From positions 1 to 38,401 of the forward strand of contig JBCDAA010000031.1 in NCBI GenBank assembly GCA_039186435.1: a DNA stretch of 38,401 nt, read 5' to 3'. A program made the translations under genes and the position numbers. The notes under the pieces are model-generated. The model searched no databases. It was not told where the DNA came from and worked only from the letters and a program-made list of their open reading frames with translations. Below, one piece after another: positions 8,688 to 18,004 of this stretch (position 1 is its first letter; each line of letters opens with the position of its first letter). The stretch comes from JALVDI01 sp039186435 (GTDB lineage: Bacteria; Myxococcota_A; Polyangia; Polyangiales; Houyiibacteriaceae).

Positions 8688-9659
8688 TCAGCCAACGGCG
8701 GCAACCCGCTGATCGATGGTTCCAAAGAGGTTGCGGCCGTCCGCATCCGTCATCTCAATGGAGATGTGATCGCCCGGTTGCAGGAACGCCGTCGTCGGTT
8801 TTCCGTCCCGCAGGATCTCGCGCATCCGCCGCTCCGCAAGGCACGAAACACCGCGCGCTTCGTCCTCGTTGCTAACGGTGCCGCTCCCGAGGATCGTTCC
8901 GGCCGTGAACCCGCGCGTCTTGGTGATATGCGCGATCAGATCGAAGAACGAGAAGTGCATCTCGGGGCCCGCGTGAGGGTCGCCGGCAAGCGTACCGTTC
9001 AGCGTCGAGCGAAGGGGTAGATGAATGCGGCCGTCCTTCCACGCGTCGCCGAGTTCGTCGGGGGTGATGGCGAAGGGGGCAAACCCGGTGGCGGGCTTCG
9101 AGTTGAAGAACCCGAAGTTCTTCTTGAGCTCGGCTGGAATCAGATTTCGCAGGGTCACGTCGTTGCAGATCAGCAGGAGCTTGATGTACTTGCCGGCGTC
9201 CGCCGCACTCACCCCGCGAGGCGTGTCCCCGAGGACGACGCAAATCTCCGCTTCGAAGTCGAGGCCCCACTCTGCGTTGGGAAGCGGAATCTCATCGGTG
9301 GGCGCGAGAAAGATGCCGCTGCCGCCCTGGTACACGAGGGGATCGGTCGTCAGCGTCTCGGGCGGTTCCGCACCGCGAGCTTTGCGAACCAGCACGATGT
9401 GGTTGATGTACGCCGATCCGTCGACCCATTCGTAAGCACGCGGTAGCGGCGCGTGAAATGCCTCCGGATCGACGGCCTCGCCACCGCCGCCCTCGAGCGT
9501 CTTCGCGAGCGCCTGCAGTTTTGGCTCCGCACTGTCCCATGCGTCGAGCGCCGCCTGGAGGGTCGGGGCGATCTCGGTCGCCGGCGCGTAGCGCGCCCCA
9601 TCGTTGCTGATCACGACGAGCGTTCCGTCTCGTCCGCCTCGCAGGGTTCCTAGCCGCAT
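8688..9659 (-). CDS. fahA: Fumarylacetoacetate hydrolase
   Basis: This enzyme cleaves fumarylacetoacetate to fumarate and acetoacetate, the last step of tyrosine breakdown. The 323 residues match the shorter bacterial FAH type. The N-terminus MRLGTLRGGRDGTLVVIS is typical, the metal-site strand is LDFEAEICVVLGD, and FGFFNSKPATGFAPF plus GSGTVSNEDEARGVSCLAERR are conserved family segments. It is the first gene of the minus-strand tyrosine operon, so the promoter should lie in 9660-10041. Homogentisate dioxygenase (hmgA), needed between HPPD and MaiA, is not in the window. Confidence 0.92.
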   Translation of the reverse strand: MRLGTLRGGRDGTLVVISNDGARYAPATEIAPTLQAALDAWDSAEPKLQALAKTLEGGGGEAVDPEAFHAPLPRAYEWVDGSAYINHIVLVRKARGAEPPETLTTDPLVYQGGSGIFLAPTDEIPLPNAEWGLDFEAEICVVLGDTPRGVSAADAGKYIKLLLICNDVTLRNLIPAELKKNFGFFNSKPATGFAPFAITPDELGDAWKDGRIHLPLRSTLNGTLAGDPHAGPEMHFSFFDLIAHITKTRGFTAGTILGSGTVSNEDEARGVSCLAERRMREILRDGKPTTAFLQPGDHISIEMTDADGRNLFGTIDQRVAAVG

Positions 9660-10041
9660 GCGCTCGGGTTAGACCTTCACCGCCCTCGCAACAAGACGCT
9701 TCGGACGTCCCTGTGCGTATGCGCAAACCGCTGCCCTTCCGTGATCTTGCATGCAGGCTTCGACCGCTGGGCGCGCGCTCACGACAGCTGCGGGGCGTCA
9801 GCGACGGGTCACATCGAATAAGCCGCCCGTAAGGAGCGGGTAAGCAGCAACGCAGTACGCCCGCAAACGACCTCGGGAACGTTCCGCAAGGACAAGAAGT
9901 CGCTATCGACGGTAAGATTGTCGTCGGAGAGGAATTTGTGTGTTTGAACCTGGAGACCCCGACGATCGGTGACGGTATGAATGACACCGTCCGCAGGATT
10001 TTCGTCGATCGCAACGCCGGAATCTGGCGAACTCAACGCTG
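9660..10041. other. Divergent intergenic region, fahA / Ser-Thr kinase
   Basis: These 382 bases hold no convincing gene on either strand. The region must carry the promoters of the tyrosine operon (minus) and of the kinase gene (plus). A small inverted repeat, GACGGT (9971-9976) with ACCGTC (9986-9991), could form a hairpin about 50 nt before the kinase start. No convincing promoter boxes or terminator were recognised. Confidence 0.5.
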
Positions 10042-11466
10042 ATGGAGGCAGGCACCCGCGTCGGTTCCTTCGAGGTTGTTCAGCCGCTCGCGCGGGGTGG
10101 CATGGCCGCGGTGTACCTCGTCGCTCGTTCTGGACCGGGGGGCTTTCGTCGTTACGCGGCGATGAAGATCGTTCGCCCGGACCTGGTTCGCAGCGACGAG
10201 TTCCGCACGATGTTCCTCGACGAGGCGCGGGTCGCGGCGCGAATCCGACATCCCAACGTGATCCACATCGAAGATCTTGGAGAGGCCAACGGAACGCTCT
10301 TTCTAGTGATGGAATACGTTCCCGGTGCCTCGCTTTCAACGCTGCTGCGCGGGCTCAACGGGATGGGCCGGGTGCTCAAGGCGGAGATGGCGATCGCACT
10401 CGCGGTTCGACTCGCGACCGGCCTCCACGCGGCGCACGAAACGCGCGACGAAGCTGGTCAGCGACTGAACGTGGTCCATCGCGACGTAAGTCCGCAGAAC
10501 GTCATTCTCGGCGTACACGGCGACGTAAAACTGATCGACTTTGGCATTGCGAGCGCGCGCGACCGTCTGCACGAAACGGGACACAACATCGTGCGAGGCA
10601 AACTTCGCTACATGGCGCCCGAACAGCTCCAAGGCCTCGAAGTCGATCGCCGCGCGGATCTCTTCAGCCTCGGAATCGTGATGTGGGAAATGCTCACCAT
10701 GCGACGGCTCTTTCAAAGCCGTGACGACAACGAGGTGATCCGCGCGATCCTAAAGGGCGAGCTTCCCTCCCCGATGGAGTTCGCGCCCATACCGGGAGAC
10801 GTCAACGAACTCGTGAAGCGACTTCTCGCGCCGGAGCCAAGCGACCGACCGGCAACCGCGAGAGAGGTCACCCAAGAGCTGAAGAAGTTCATGCCGGAGG
10901 CTTTCCTCATTGAGGACGTGGACATCGCCGGGTTGCTTTGGGGTGTCGCGGGTCAGGAACTCGCGTCGCTTCCCGACTTTGAGGCGAGCCAGGCCCTGAA
11001 CACGACCGAGATGAAAACGGTTCCGCGAAAGGCCCTCGAGGACTTTACCCGGCCGGTGACCCGCTTTCCGATCGACGACAAGACCATTCCCGGGGTTCCC
11101 TGGTCGCAGGTGACCGGTGACAGCACGGGCACTGCGGTTTCGGCGGCGGTGATGCAATCGTTGACGGCGTCGGAGCCAGACCACCCTTCGAAGCGAGTCT
11201 CGAAGCCGGAGCGCGTGTCGTTCACCCCGGCGGTCACCACCGATCCGATCGGAATCACGACGGACCCCATCGGCGCGCCGCCGCCGTCCAAGAACGGCAT
11301 CCGCCTGGTGCTCGCCATTCTCATGGCCCTCATGGGCGCTGCGATCGGTTACCTTCTCGTTCACTTTTTCGTAAACCCGCAGGTTGAAGAAGCAGCCGGA
11401 GACGCGGAAGAAGAGATTGGGGCTGGTCAGGACGACGGAATGGCCTACGACCTCGACCAAGAGTGA
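10042..11466 (+). CDS. Membrane-anchored Ser/Thr protein kinase
   Basis: The 474-residue Hanks-type kinase has a glycine loop (ARGGMAAVY, 18-26), K42 in AAMKIVRP, E61 in FLDEARV, the catalytic loop HRDVSPQN (146-153, D148), DFG (166-168) and the APE-like MAPEQLQG. HRDVSPQN is characteristic of myxobacterial kinases. After the catalytic domain (to about 285) follows a low-complexity linker with the duplicated phrase TTDPIG, then one transmembrane helix (about 423-444) and a short acidic tail ending YDLDQE. With the catalytic domain N-terminal, it should face the cytoplasm. The next gene begins inside its stop codon (GTGA). No sensor domain is visible. Confidence 0.93.
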   Translation: MEAGTRVGSFEVVQPLARGGMAAVYLVARSGPGGFRRYAAMKIVRPDLVRSDEFRTMFLDEARVAARIRHPNVIHIEDLGEANGTLFLVMEYVPGASLSTLLRGLNGMGRVLKAEMAIALAVRLATGLHAAHETRDEAGQRLNVVHRDVSPQNVILGVHGDVKLIDFGIASARDRLHETGHNIVRGKLRYMAPEQLQGLEVDRRADLFSLGIVMWEMLTMRRLFQSRDDNEVIRAILKGELPSPMEFAPIPGDVNELVKRLLAPEPSDRPATAREVTQELKKFMPEAFLIEDVDIAGLLWGVAGQELASLPDFEASQALNTTEMKTVPRKALEDFTRPVTRFPIDDKTIPGVPWSQVTGDSTGTAVSAAVMQSLTASEPDHPSKRVSKPERVSFTPAVTTDPIGITTDPIGAPPPSKNGIRLVLAILMALMGAAIGYLLVHFFVNPQVEEAAGDAEEEIGAGQDDGMAYDLDQE

Positions 11467-11750
11467 TCGCCATCGACCCTCACGCCCAACGCGCTCGCAT
11501 GGAAGCGGAAATCGTCCGCCTCGAAGAGCTCCGTGCGTCCCTCGGAACCGACGAGCGGAGAGTGCGCTGGTTCCTCCTCGGAATTCCCGCCTCCATCGTG
11601 CTCGGCTTCGCGGTCGGCGCCCTCTGGTTCTGGCTGACCTTCCTGCTGACGCTCTCGTTTCTCGCAACGGCAGCGTACCTTCTGCGGGTTCGGCGGAATG
11701 AGTACACCGACGAGATTGCGACCGTCCGACGGGACATGAAGAAGCTCTAG
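11463..11750 (+). CDS. Small two-helix membrane protein
   Basis: The 95 residues have an N-terminal amphipathic, probably coiled helix (ARMEAEIVRLEELRASL), two adjacent hydrophobic helices (about 36-75) and a charged C-terminal helix. The GTG start overlaps the kinase stop as GTGA, which implies translational coupling. An internal ATG 36 nt downstream is an alternative start. The function is unknown; coupling suggests a partner or membrane adaptor for the kinase (inference). Confidence 0.7.
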   Translation: MIAIDPHAQRARMEAEIVRLEELRASLGTDERRVRWFLLGIPASIVLGFAVGALWFWLTFLLTLSFLATAAYLLRVRRNEYTDEIATVRRDMKKL

Positions 11751-11793
11751 ACGGGCACTTATGTGAACCGGACGATCGCGCCTTGCTAGGGGA

Positions 11794-12318
11794 CTACGCA
11801 AATTTGGCGACGAGTCGCTGGAGCGTTCGCTGCGTCCGCATGGTGTAGCTGCCAATGAGATCTTCGAGGGCGCGCAGATCGAGATCCGCGTCCGAGACGC
11901 CGCCGCGCGGAAGCCAGAGGAGCGCTCCGGGTGCGAACGCAAACGTTTCTGAAAACTCGAGGACCTTGGTTTGCGCGCGTCGACGTGGGGAGGCGCCGAG
12001 AAGCATGACCTGAACTTTGCCGCCCTTCGCGAGGACTTTCGGGTCAAAGGGAGCCGCGTCCGCAAGCGTCGCTACCTCGTCCATCGTTCGGAGAAACGTC
12101 GGCACCTCGTAGGCGAGCTCCTTCTTCAAGGTACGCTCGATCGTTTCCTGGAGCGCGCGAAGGGAACGCTTCTGCGTGTCGAAGACGACGTTGCCGCTCG
12201 CGAGAAACGCCGTCGCGCCGGACACGCCCGGCGCCGCGTTCATGGCCGCGCAGAGTTCGGGGTTCTTCAGGCGCCGTTTGCCTAGGTTCATCCCCCGCAA
12301 AAACGCGACCCTACGCAT
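11794..12318 (-). CDS. DUF1697 family protein
   Basis: The 174-residue cytosolic protein matches the DUF1697 pattern: RRVAFLRGMNLGKRR at the start, then FLASGNVVFDTQ, the phrase PTFLRTMDEV, and a C-terminal TMRTQRTLQRLVAKFA. The family is widespread in bacteria and has no established biochemical role. It converges on the small membrane protein gene with 43 bases between them and is divergent from the RND adaptor gene. Confidence 0.88.
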   Translation of the reverse strand: MRRVAFLRGMNLGKRRLKNPELCAAMNAAPGVSGATAFLASGNVVFDTQKRSLRALQETIERTLKKELAYEVPTFLRTMDEVATLADAAPFDPKVLAKGGKVQVMLLGASPRRRAQTKVLEFSETFAFAPGALLWLPRGGVSDADLDLRALEDLIGSYTMRTQRTLQRLVAKFA

Positions 12319-12622
12319 GCCGCGAAAACTAGAACTGACCGCCCAAAAGCACCAGTCCTATCGTGAATTGAAAGCGCGACACCGACGGTGCGGTTGGGGT
12401 TTGTCGAATCCAACGCGGGCGTATGCGCTCGTTTCTTCTGCTCGTGGTGTTCGGCTGACGCAGGCGCCCAAACACCACTCGCGATGTCGCAGGGATCGAC
12501 GCACCACGAATGCACGACCTGCCCTGCTTCGAGTTCGGCACCGACGGGGAAGCTTCGGCGAAATCCTCGTTGGATAAGCACAAACGGTTGCCAGAAGCCG
12601 TTTCGGGCTTTACTCCGCGGAC
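12319..12622. other. Intergenic region with a possible broken small lipoprotein gene
   Basis: This 304-base gap lies between the divergent DUF1697 and RND adaptor genes. At 12423 an ATG opens MRSFLLLVVFG and hits TGA at 12456. The frame that overlaps there continues with ADAGAQTPLAMSQ and then a Ser/Thr/Cys-rich stretch for about 50 codons. Joined, the two halves would look like a short lipoprotein (signal, then lipobox-like FGCS). A single-base indel could explain it, but it could also be chance. No promoter or terminator was recognised. Confidence 0.35.
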
Positions 12623-13687
12623 ATGGCCCGCGCCTGGCATGTTGCGTCTCTGTCCAGCGCGATGGCGATCCTCGCCGGATGCGCGGGGGAAGCGCACGGC
12701 GAGGGCCGCTCCGATCCTCCGCCGGCGTTGGTTGAGGTCGGCGAGGTCACCGAAGGAACCCTTCACCTGACGCGCCGCTACCTCGGCGAAGTGCGTGCGC
12801 TCTCTCGCGCGGAACTCGCCGCCGGCGCCGCGGGAGAGATTCGAAGCGTCACTGTTCGCGAAGGCGACCGCGTCGAAGCCGGGGCGGTCCTGGTGCGCCT
12901 CGACCCACGCCTCGCGCAGGCACAACTTCGCGCTGCCCAGGCCGCAAGGCGACAGAGCGCCGCTGAAAACGCGCAGGCCACGCGCGACGCCGAACGTTTT
13001 GGCCGGGCCGGTCCTCAGACCGTCGCCGCCGTCGAAATCGAACGCGCGGAAAGCGCCGCCCTTGCTCTCCGTGCCGAAAACGAAAGCCTTGAAGCGGAAG
13101 AGCAACAGGCGCGCGAGCAGCTCTCGCGACATCGGGTCCTCGCCCCCTTTGCCGGCGTGATCAGCGCGCGCAACGTGGATCCGGGAGATTGGGTCGCCGC
13201 CGGGACACCGGTGCTCGAACTCGTCGCCGACGAACAGACGGAAGTGCTCCTTCGCGTCGAACCGGATCTTCTCGAGGATCTCCACGTCGGCGATTCCGCG
13301 ACCGTTCGCCGCAGGCTTCGTGAAACAGCGGGCGAAATCACAGGCATCGTACGCGCGGTCGATCCCACCACGCGAACCGCGCAGCTTCGTGTTCGCGCGA
13401 GCGCGCCTTGGCTGATTCCGGGTGTCGCCGCTGAGGTCGAACTCGCCGTCGAACGCGCCGGGGAAGGCTGGCTGGTACCGCGGGACGCCGTCGTCGACGG
13501 GGTTGCGGAGACGCGGGTGATTCGCGTCGTCGACGGCAAGGCCCAGCCTGTAACCGTCAACGTTCTTGAGCGCGGCACCACGCACGTGCGCGTTCGCGGG
13601 GAAGGTCTCGAGGTTGGGGCTGCGGTCGTCGTTCGCGGCAACGAGCGCCTTCGCCCCGAGCAAGCGGTAACCGTAGGCGACTCGTGA
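12623..13687 (+). CDS. RND efflux periplasmic adaptor (MFP) lipoprotein
   Basis: This membrane-fusion adaptor would link an inner-membrane RND pump to an outer-membrane channel. The 354 residues begin with a signal and lipobox (AMAILAGC). Then come the first barrel and lipoyl half (GEIRSVTVREGDRVEAGAVLVRLD), a short alpha-helical hairpin rich in Ala/Glu (about 95-165), and the second lipoyl half (RVLAPFAGVISARNVDPGDWVAAGTPVLEL). The beta-barrel and membrane-proximal domains end with EQAVTVGDS. A start at the second Met, 39 nt downstream, is possible. Its stop overlaps the pump's GTG start (GTGA), showing a two-gene operon. Confidence 0.93.
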   Translation: MARAWHVASLSSAMAILAGCAGEAHGEGRSDPPPALVEVGEVTEGTLHLTRRYLGEVRALSRAELAAGAAGEIRSVTVREGDRVEAGAVLVRLDPRLAQAQLRAAQAARRQSAAENAQATRDAERFGRAGPQTVAAVEIERAESAALALRAENESLEAEEQQAREQLSRHRVLAPFAGVISARNVDPGDWVAAGTPVLELVADEQTEVLLRVEPDLLEDLHVGDSATVRRRLRETAGEITGIVRAVDPTTRTAQLRVRASAPWLIPGVAAEVELAVERAGEGWLVPRDAVVDGVAETRVIRVVDGKAQPVTVNVLERGTTHVRVRGEGLEVGAAVVVRGNERLRPEQAVTVGDS

Positions 13688-16600
13688 ACGACCCCCAACG
13701 CACGGGCGCCGGCTTGCTGGCGATCGCGGTGGCGCGCCCCGTCACCGTGAGCGTCTCGGCCATTCTCGTCATCCTCTTCGGCGTCCTCGCGCTCAAAGAC
13801 CTGCCGATTCAGCTGACGCCAGACATCACGATTCCCACCCTCTCCGTTTCGACGCAGTGGCCGGGCGCATCGCCGACGGAGATCGAAACCGAGATCCTCG
13901 AGCCCCAGGAGGACGCGCTCAAAGACGTGCAGGGACTCGTCCGCATGACGAGTACCGCGTCGCCGGATCGCGCGAACCTCACCCTCGAGTTCGAGGTCGG
14001 CGCCGAGATCGACGAAGCGCTCGTACGCGTGACCAACCGTCTGACGCAGGTCGGCAACTACCCGGAAGCGGCGAACGAGCCAACCGTGGAAACCGCGGAC
14101 GGCGTCGGTCCACCGCTAGCCGTTGTGGCCATTCGCTCGGACGAGGGCGACCCGGTGGAAGGCTACCGAACGTGGGTTCGCGATACGGTTCTTCCACAGC
14201 TCCAGCGCATTCCGGGCGTCGGTGACATCTTTCACATTGGGGGCCGCGACACCATCTACGAGATCGAGTTCGATCCCGCAGCCCTCGCGGCACGTTCGCT
14301 GAGCGTTCCCACCTTGGCCGCACGGGTTCAGGGTGAGCTCCGCGACGTTTCTGCCGGCGACATCACCCTCGGCCGCCGCCGCCTCATCGTGCGCACCATC
14401 GCGGTCGATTCGGATCCCGCGTTCCTCGAGGAGATCGTTCTCGCCGCGGGTCCCGACGGAACGCCCGTGCGCCTCGGGGACGTCGCCTCCGCACGCCTCG
14501 GGCTTCGCGAAGCGACCGGTGTGGCGTTTAGCGACGACAGGCCTTCGATGGTGCTCCTTCTCAACCGCGAGGCCGGACACAACGTTCTCGAGGTCACGCG
14601 CGACATTCGAAGTGCGGTCGAAGAACTCGACGAGCGCCTCTTCGCGCCCGAGGGACTCTCCATCGAGGTGCTCTCCGATCAGGTCGCCTACATCGAAGGG
14701 TCCCTCGCGCAGGTGCGGCTCAACCTGCTCCTCGGCGGCATTCTCGCGATCCTCGTGCTGCTCCTCTTTCTTCGCAGCTTCGGCGCGAGCGGCATCGTGA
14801 GCCTGGCGATCCCCATCTGCGTGTTCGGAACCGCGCTCGGGATGACGCTCTTCGGACGCTCCGTCAACGTCGTCAGCCTTGCGGGCATCACCTTCGCCAT
14901 CGGCATGGTCCTCGACAACTCGATCGTCTCTCTCGAATCGATCGATCGCTGGCGGCGACGTCCCGGAACCAGCTCAAGGGACGCGGCGTTTTTTGGCATC
15001 GGCGAGGTCTGGGGCGCGCTCGTCGCATCCACCGCCACCACCGCTGCCGTGTTCATCCCGGTCATCACCTGGGAGTCCGAAGTCGGGCAGCTTCTTCGCG
15101 ATGTGGCGGTCGCCGTGAGCTTTGCGGTGATCACCTCGCTCCTCGTCAGCGTGTGGGTGATTCCAAGCCTCGCGTCGCGCCTGCCGGGTCCAAAGGCGAG
15201 CGATGAAAGGGCGCACCCGCTTCGCGCGCGGGTTGGCGGCGCGGTGCAGTGGCTCGTGCGCTCGCGCCTGCGAAGCAGCCTGGTCGTCGGCGGCGCGATC
15301 GGCACGTGCATCGCCCTCTCGCTCGCGTTTCTTCCCCCTCTTGAGTACCTGCCACAAGGAAATCGCAACCTGGTGTTCGGGATCCTCGTCCCGCCCCCCG
15401 GAACCTCCGTCGCGGAGCTCGATCGCGTAGGTCGCCGGGTTCAGGCGGAGGTGAAGGAACACCTCGGACAGCGTGTGGGGGAGGTCCCCTCGATTTCCCG
15501 GAGCTTCTTCGTCGGATCCCCAACGCGGATCTTCAGCGGCGCCGTTGCGACCGATCCGACCGAGGTAAAGCCGATGTTGGACTACCTCCGGGAGGTGCAA
15601 GGGAGGATGCCCGGCTTCATCGCGTTTACGACGCAGGCCTCCCTCTTCGGACGGAGTGGCGGCGGACGCGCGATCGACGTGAACCTCGCCGGACCGAATC
15701 TCCTAGCGCTCAGCGCGACCGGCCGACGCGTGTTCGGCGCGCTCAAGGAAGCCCTTCCGGGCGCACAGGTTCGGCCGGTGCCTTCCCTCGATCCGGGCGC
15801 CCCAGAACTTCGCGCGCGACCTCGCCGCGGCGAAACGGCACCCCTCGGGGCGTCGACCGCGGAGCTTGGACTCACCCTCGATGCGCTCGTGGACGGCGCG
15901 ATCATTGGCGAACTCGGTCCGGAGGGACAGCCTCAAGTCGACGTGATCGCACGCGCGCGGCGGAGTGATGGCGGAACCTTTGAAACGCCAGACGACCTTC
16001 GTTCAGCGCCGGTTGCGGTCGCGGGCGAAGTGGTTCCCTTGGGCGTTTTGGTCGACCTCGAAGAAGAGCTCGGCCCCACAGTGATTCAGCGCATCGAGCG
16101 TTCCCGCGCCCTCACCCTTCGCGTGTCACCGCCGGAGGAGCTCGCCCTCGAGCGGGCGCTGAAGATCGTGGAGGACGACGTGGTCGCGCCCATGCTCGCG
16201 GACGGCACGATCCCGCGGGACATCGAGGTTTCCTTCAGCGGCGCGGCGGGCGACCTCGAAATCGCCAAGGACCAGTTCGCTGGGGTGCTCCTTTTGGCGC
16301 TCTTGATCAGCTACCTCCTCATGAGCGCTCTCTTCGAAGATTTTCTCGCGCCCCTGGTGGTTCTTGCGACGGTGCCCCTCGCAGCGGCAGGCGGGGTTCT
16401 TGGTCTTCGTCTCGTGGACCAAGCCATCGCCGCGCAGCCGCTGGATCTGATGACGGCTCTCGGCTTTCTAATTCTCATTGGGGTCGTCGTGAACAACGCG
16501 ATCCTCGTCGTCGACGGGGCACTTGCGCGCCTGCGGGAAGAAGACGACCTGCACGCGGCGATTCGCTGGTCGGTGGAGCGGCGCGTGCGTCCGATTCTGA

Positions 16601-16800
16601 TGACGACCTTGACGAGTCTTGCCGGCCTCACTCCCATGGTGGTGCTCCCCGGCAGCGGGTCGGAGCTCTACCGGGGCGTGGGCGCGGTCGTTCTCGGGGG
16701 ACTGATGCTCTCCACCGTGCTCACGCTAGTGGTCATCCCCTGCGCGTTTTCCCTCGTGTGGACGGCGCGGCGTGCGGTTCGCGCGCGACTGCGTGCCTAG
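13684..16800 (+). CDS. RND family efflux pump, AcrB/HAE-like
   Basis: The 1038 residues are the size of a full RND permease with 12 membrane helices and two large periplasmic loops. The N-terminus (AIAVARPVTVSVSAILVILFGVLALKDLPIQLTP without its first part) is typical. The proton-relay helix reads GMVLDNSIV (407-415): the first of the two usual aspartates is present (D411), the second is Asn412, a variation common among HAE-type relatives. The second half repeats the fold (LLVALLISYLLM-like helices, GVVVNNAILVVDGA). The GTG start overlaps the adaptor's stop. No outer-membrane TolC-like gene is adjacent, so the channel must be encoded elsewhere. The substrate is unknown. Confidence 0.95.
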   Translation: MNDPQRTGAGLLAIAVARPVTVSVSAILVILFGVLALKDLPIQLTPDITIPTLSVSTQWPGASPTEIETEILEPQEDALKDVQGLVRMTSTASPDRANLTLEFEVGAEIDEALVRVTNRLTQVGNYPEAANEPTVETADGVGPPLAVVAIRSDEGDPVEGYRTWVRDTVLPQLQRIPGVGDIFHIGGRDTIYEIEFDPAALAARSLSVPTLAARVQGELRDVSAGDITLGRRRLIVRTIAVDSDPAFLEEIVLAAGPDGTPVRLGDVASARLGLREATGVAFSDDRPSMVLLLNREAGHNVLEVTRDIRSAVEELDERLFAPEGLSIEVLSDQVAYIEGSLAQVRLNLLLGGILAILVLLLFLRSFGASGIVSLAIPICVFGTALGMTLFGRSVNVVSLAGITFAIGMVLDNSIVSLESIDRWRRRPGTSSRDAAFFGIGEVWGALVASTATTAAVFIPVITWESEVGQLLRDVAVAVSFAVITSLLVSVWVIPSLASRLPGPKASDERAHPLRARVGGAVQWLVRSRLRSSLVVGGAIGTCIALSLAFLPPLEYLPQGNRNLVFGILVPPPGTSVAELDRVGRRVQAEVKEHLGQRVGEVPSISRSFFVGSPTRIFSGAVATDPTEVKPMLDYLREVQGRMPGFIAFTTQASLFGRSGGGRAIDVNLAGPNLLALSATGRRVFGALKEALPGAQVRPVPSLDPGAPELRARPRRGETAPLGASTAELGLTLDALVDGAIIGELGPEGQPQVDVIARARRSDGGTFETPDDLRSAPVAVAGEVVPLGVLVDLEEELGPTVIQRIERSRALTLRVSPPEELALERALKIVEDDVVAPMLADGTIPRDIEVSFSGAAGDLEIAKDQFAGVLLLALLISYLLMSALFEDFLAPLVVLATVPLAAAGGVLGLRLVDQAIAAQPLDLMTALGFLILIGVVVNNAILVVDGALARLREEDDLHAAIRWSVERRVRPILMTTLTSLAGLTPMVVLPGSGSELYRGVGAVVLGGLMLSTVLTLVVIPCAFSLVWTARRAVRARLRA

Positions 16801-16824
16801 GATATTGCCTGCCCAGGATATGGC

Positions 16825-17910
16825 CTAGGATCCCGCGCAGAAATCGAAATCCGCGCAAACCCGCTCGCCGATTTCGCCGGCGCAGTTTCCGGACGTGCAC
16901 TCGGCGCCGCCAACGCACGCGTCGCCGTTGGCTTTGAGCGCCACGCACTGATCGGTCCCGCCCGCATCGCAAAATCCGTCGGTGCACACGCCGAGCGGTA
17001 CGAACGCTTCCGCGCAGGTATCCCCGACGGCAAGCGCGCCGGTCGCCGCTTCGACGCACATCGATGGGTCCTCGATCGACGCGCCTGCACGGCAGCGCAC
17101 GCCCGGAACACAAGGCTGGGGAGGAAAGGCGTTGCAGGTTTCGCCGATCGCGCCCGCCGCAACACACTCGCCTGGGGCAGCACCCGCAGGTCCGCAGTCG
17201 TCCGCGGGACTCTCGCGAAAACAGCAGAACGCCGTCTCGGGTGCGCACGTCCCGTAGGCGTCGGCGGAGGAGTCTTCCGGCGCGACGCAGGGGTCGCCGA
17301 CGCCAGCCGTCCGCGGAAACATCGCGCGAGCCACGTTGCCCACGGCGGGATCGCCAAGTCCGCGCGAATCGAGATACGCAAAACATGAGGTGTCGTTGAA
17401 GACGTCGATCAGCTCGCGCCCACAGGAGGTCGTCGCCAGATCGTTGAGGCAACCGGCGTAGGCCGCCTCATCAAAGCCGACGCGACCCGCGCGCGCCTCG
17501 ACCAGCCACGTGCCGAAGGGAGCGACGTTGTTCAGGTCCTGCATCAGGGAAACGCAGCTCGCTTCGTCGAGGGTAGCATCGGGCGGAATGCGATCCTGAA
17601 GGGCTTCGAACGGACTCGGGAGACCGGGAATGGACCGGTAGACGGAGAAGAAGCGCGTCACGCTCTCGTCGTTGCAGCAGCGAAAGATCGCCGCGCACTG
17701 CGCCTCAGCGACGGTGATTTCGAACGCTTCGAGCCCGCCGCCGGCAGCATCCGCGGAGACGTCCACCGCGCTGTCCCCGGGGGCGTCGCCGTCGAATGCC
17801 ACGTCCGCTGGGGCGTCTCGGAAGTCGGTGTCGCGACCGCTGTCGACGGGGCTACTGGAGTCGTCACCGCAAGCGACGAGAACCGATAGAAAAAGAAACG
17901 AAGCGCGCAT
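16825..17910 (-). CDS. Cysteine-rich lipoprotein
   Basis: The 361 residues start at an ATG giving MRASFLFLSVLVACGDD (lipobox LVAC). An Asp/Ala/Ser-rich spacer follows, then a domain with more than twenty cysteines in short CxxC-like and DxxC repeats (for example AIFRCC, GDPCVAP, GETCNAF, GDTCAEA, GNCAGE). This composition is typical of secreted or surface lipoproteins abundant in Myxococcota, often with EGF-like or 'Tryp_alpha-amyl-like' Cys knots. No catalytic motif was seen. It converges with the RND pump gene (24 bases apart) and is divergent from the surface-repeat gene. Confidence 0.8.
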   Translation of the reverse strand: MRASFLFLSVLVACGDDSSSPVDSGRDTDFRDAPADVAFDGDAPGDSAVDVSADAAGGGLEAFEITVAEAQCAAIFRCCNDESVTRFFSVYRSIPGLPSPFEALQDRIPPDATLDEASCVSLMQDLNNVAPFGTWLVEARAGRVGFDEAAYAGCLNDLATTSCGRELIDVFNDTSCFAYLDSRGLGDPAVGNVARAMFPRTAGVGDPCVAPEDSSADAYGTCAPETAFCCFRESPADDCGPAGAAPGECVAAGAIGETCNAFPPQPCVPGVRCRAGASIEDPSMCVEAATGALAVGDTCAEAFVPLGVCTDGFCDAGGTDQCVALKANGDACVGGAECTSGNCAGEIGERVCADFDFCAGS

Positions 17911-18004
17911 TTCTCGAAGGTACGTGAAACCGAAAAGACGCGACAATTCGAGGGGGCGAAACCGTGGTACGCCCGCTCCCCCTCGCGTGCAGCTGCGTCA
18001 TAAA

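Noticed and set aside
12329..13663. Minus-strand frame of 444 codons opposite the RND adaptor
   Set aside because: The plus-strand protein has clear lipoyl and hairpin motifs. The antisense product matches nothing.
16801..16824. Repeated GATAT words between the pump and lipoprotein genes
   Set aside because: Too short and imperfect to support a regulatory or terminator call.
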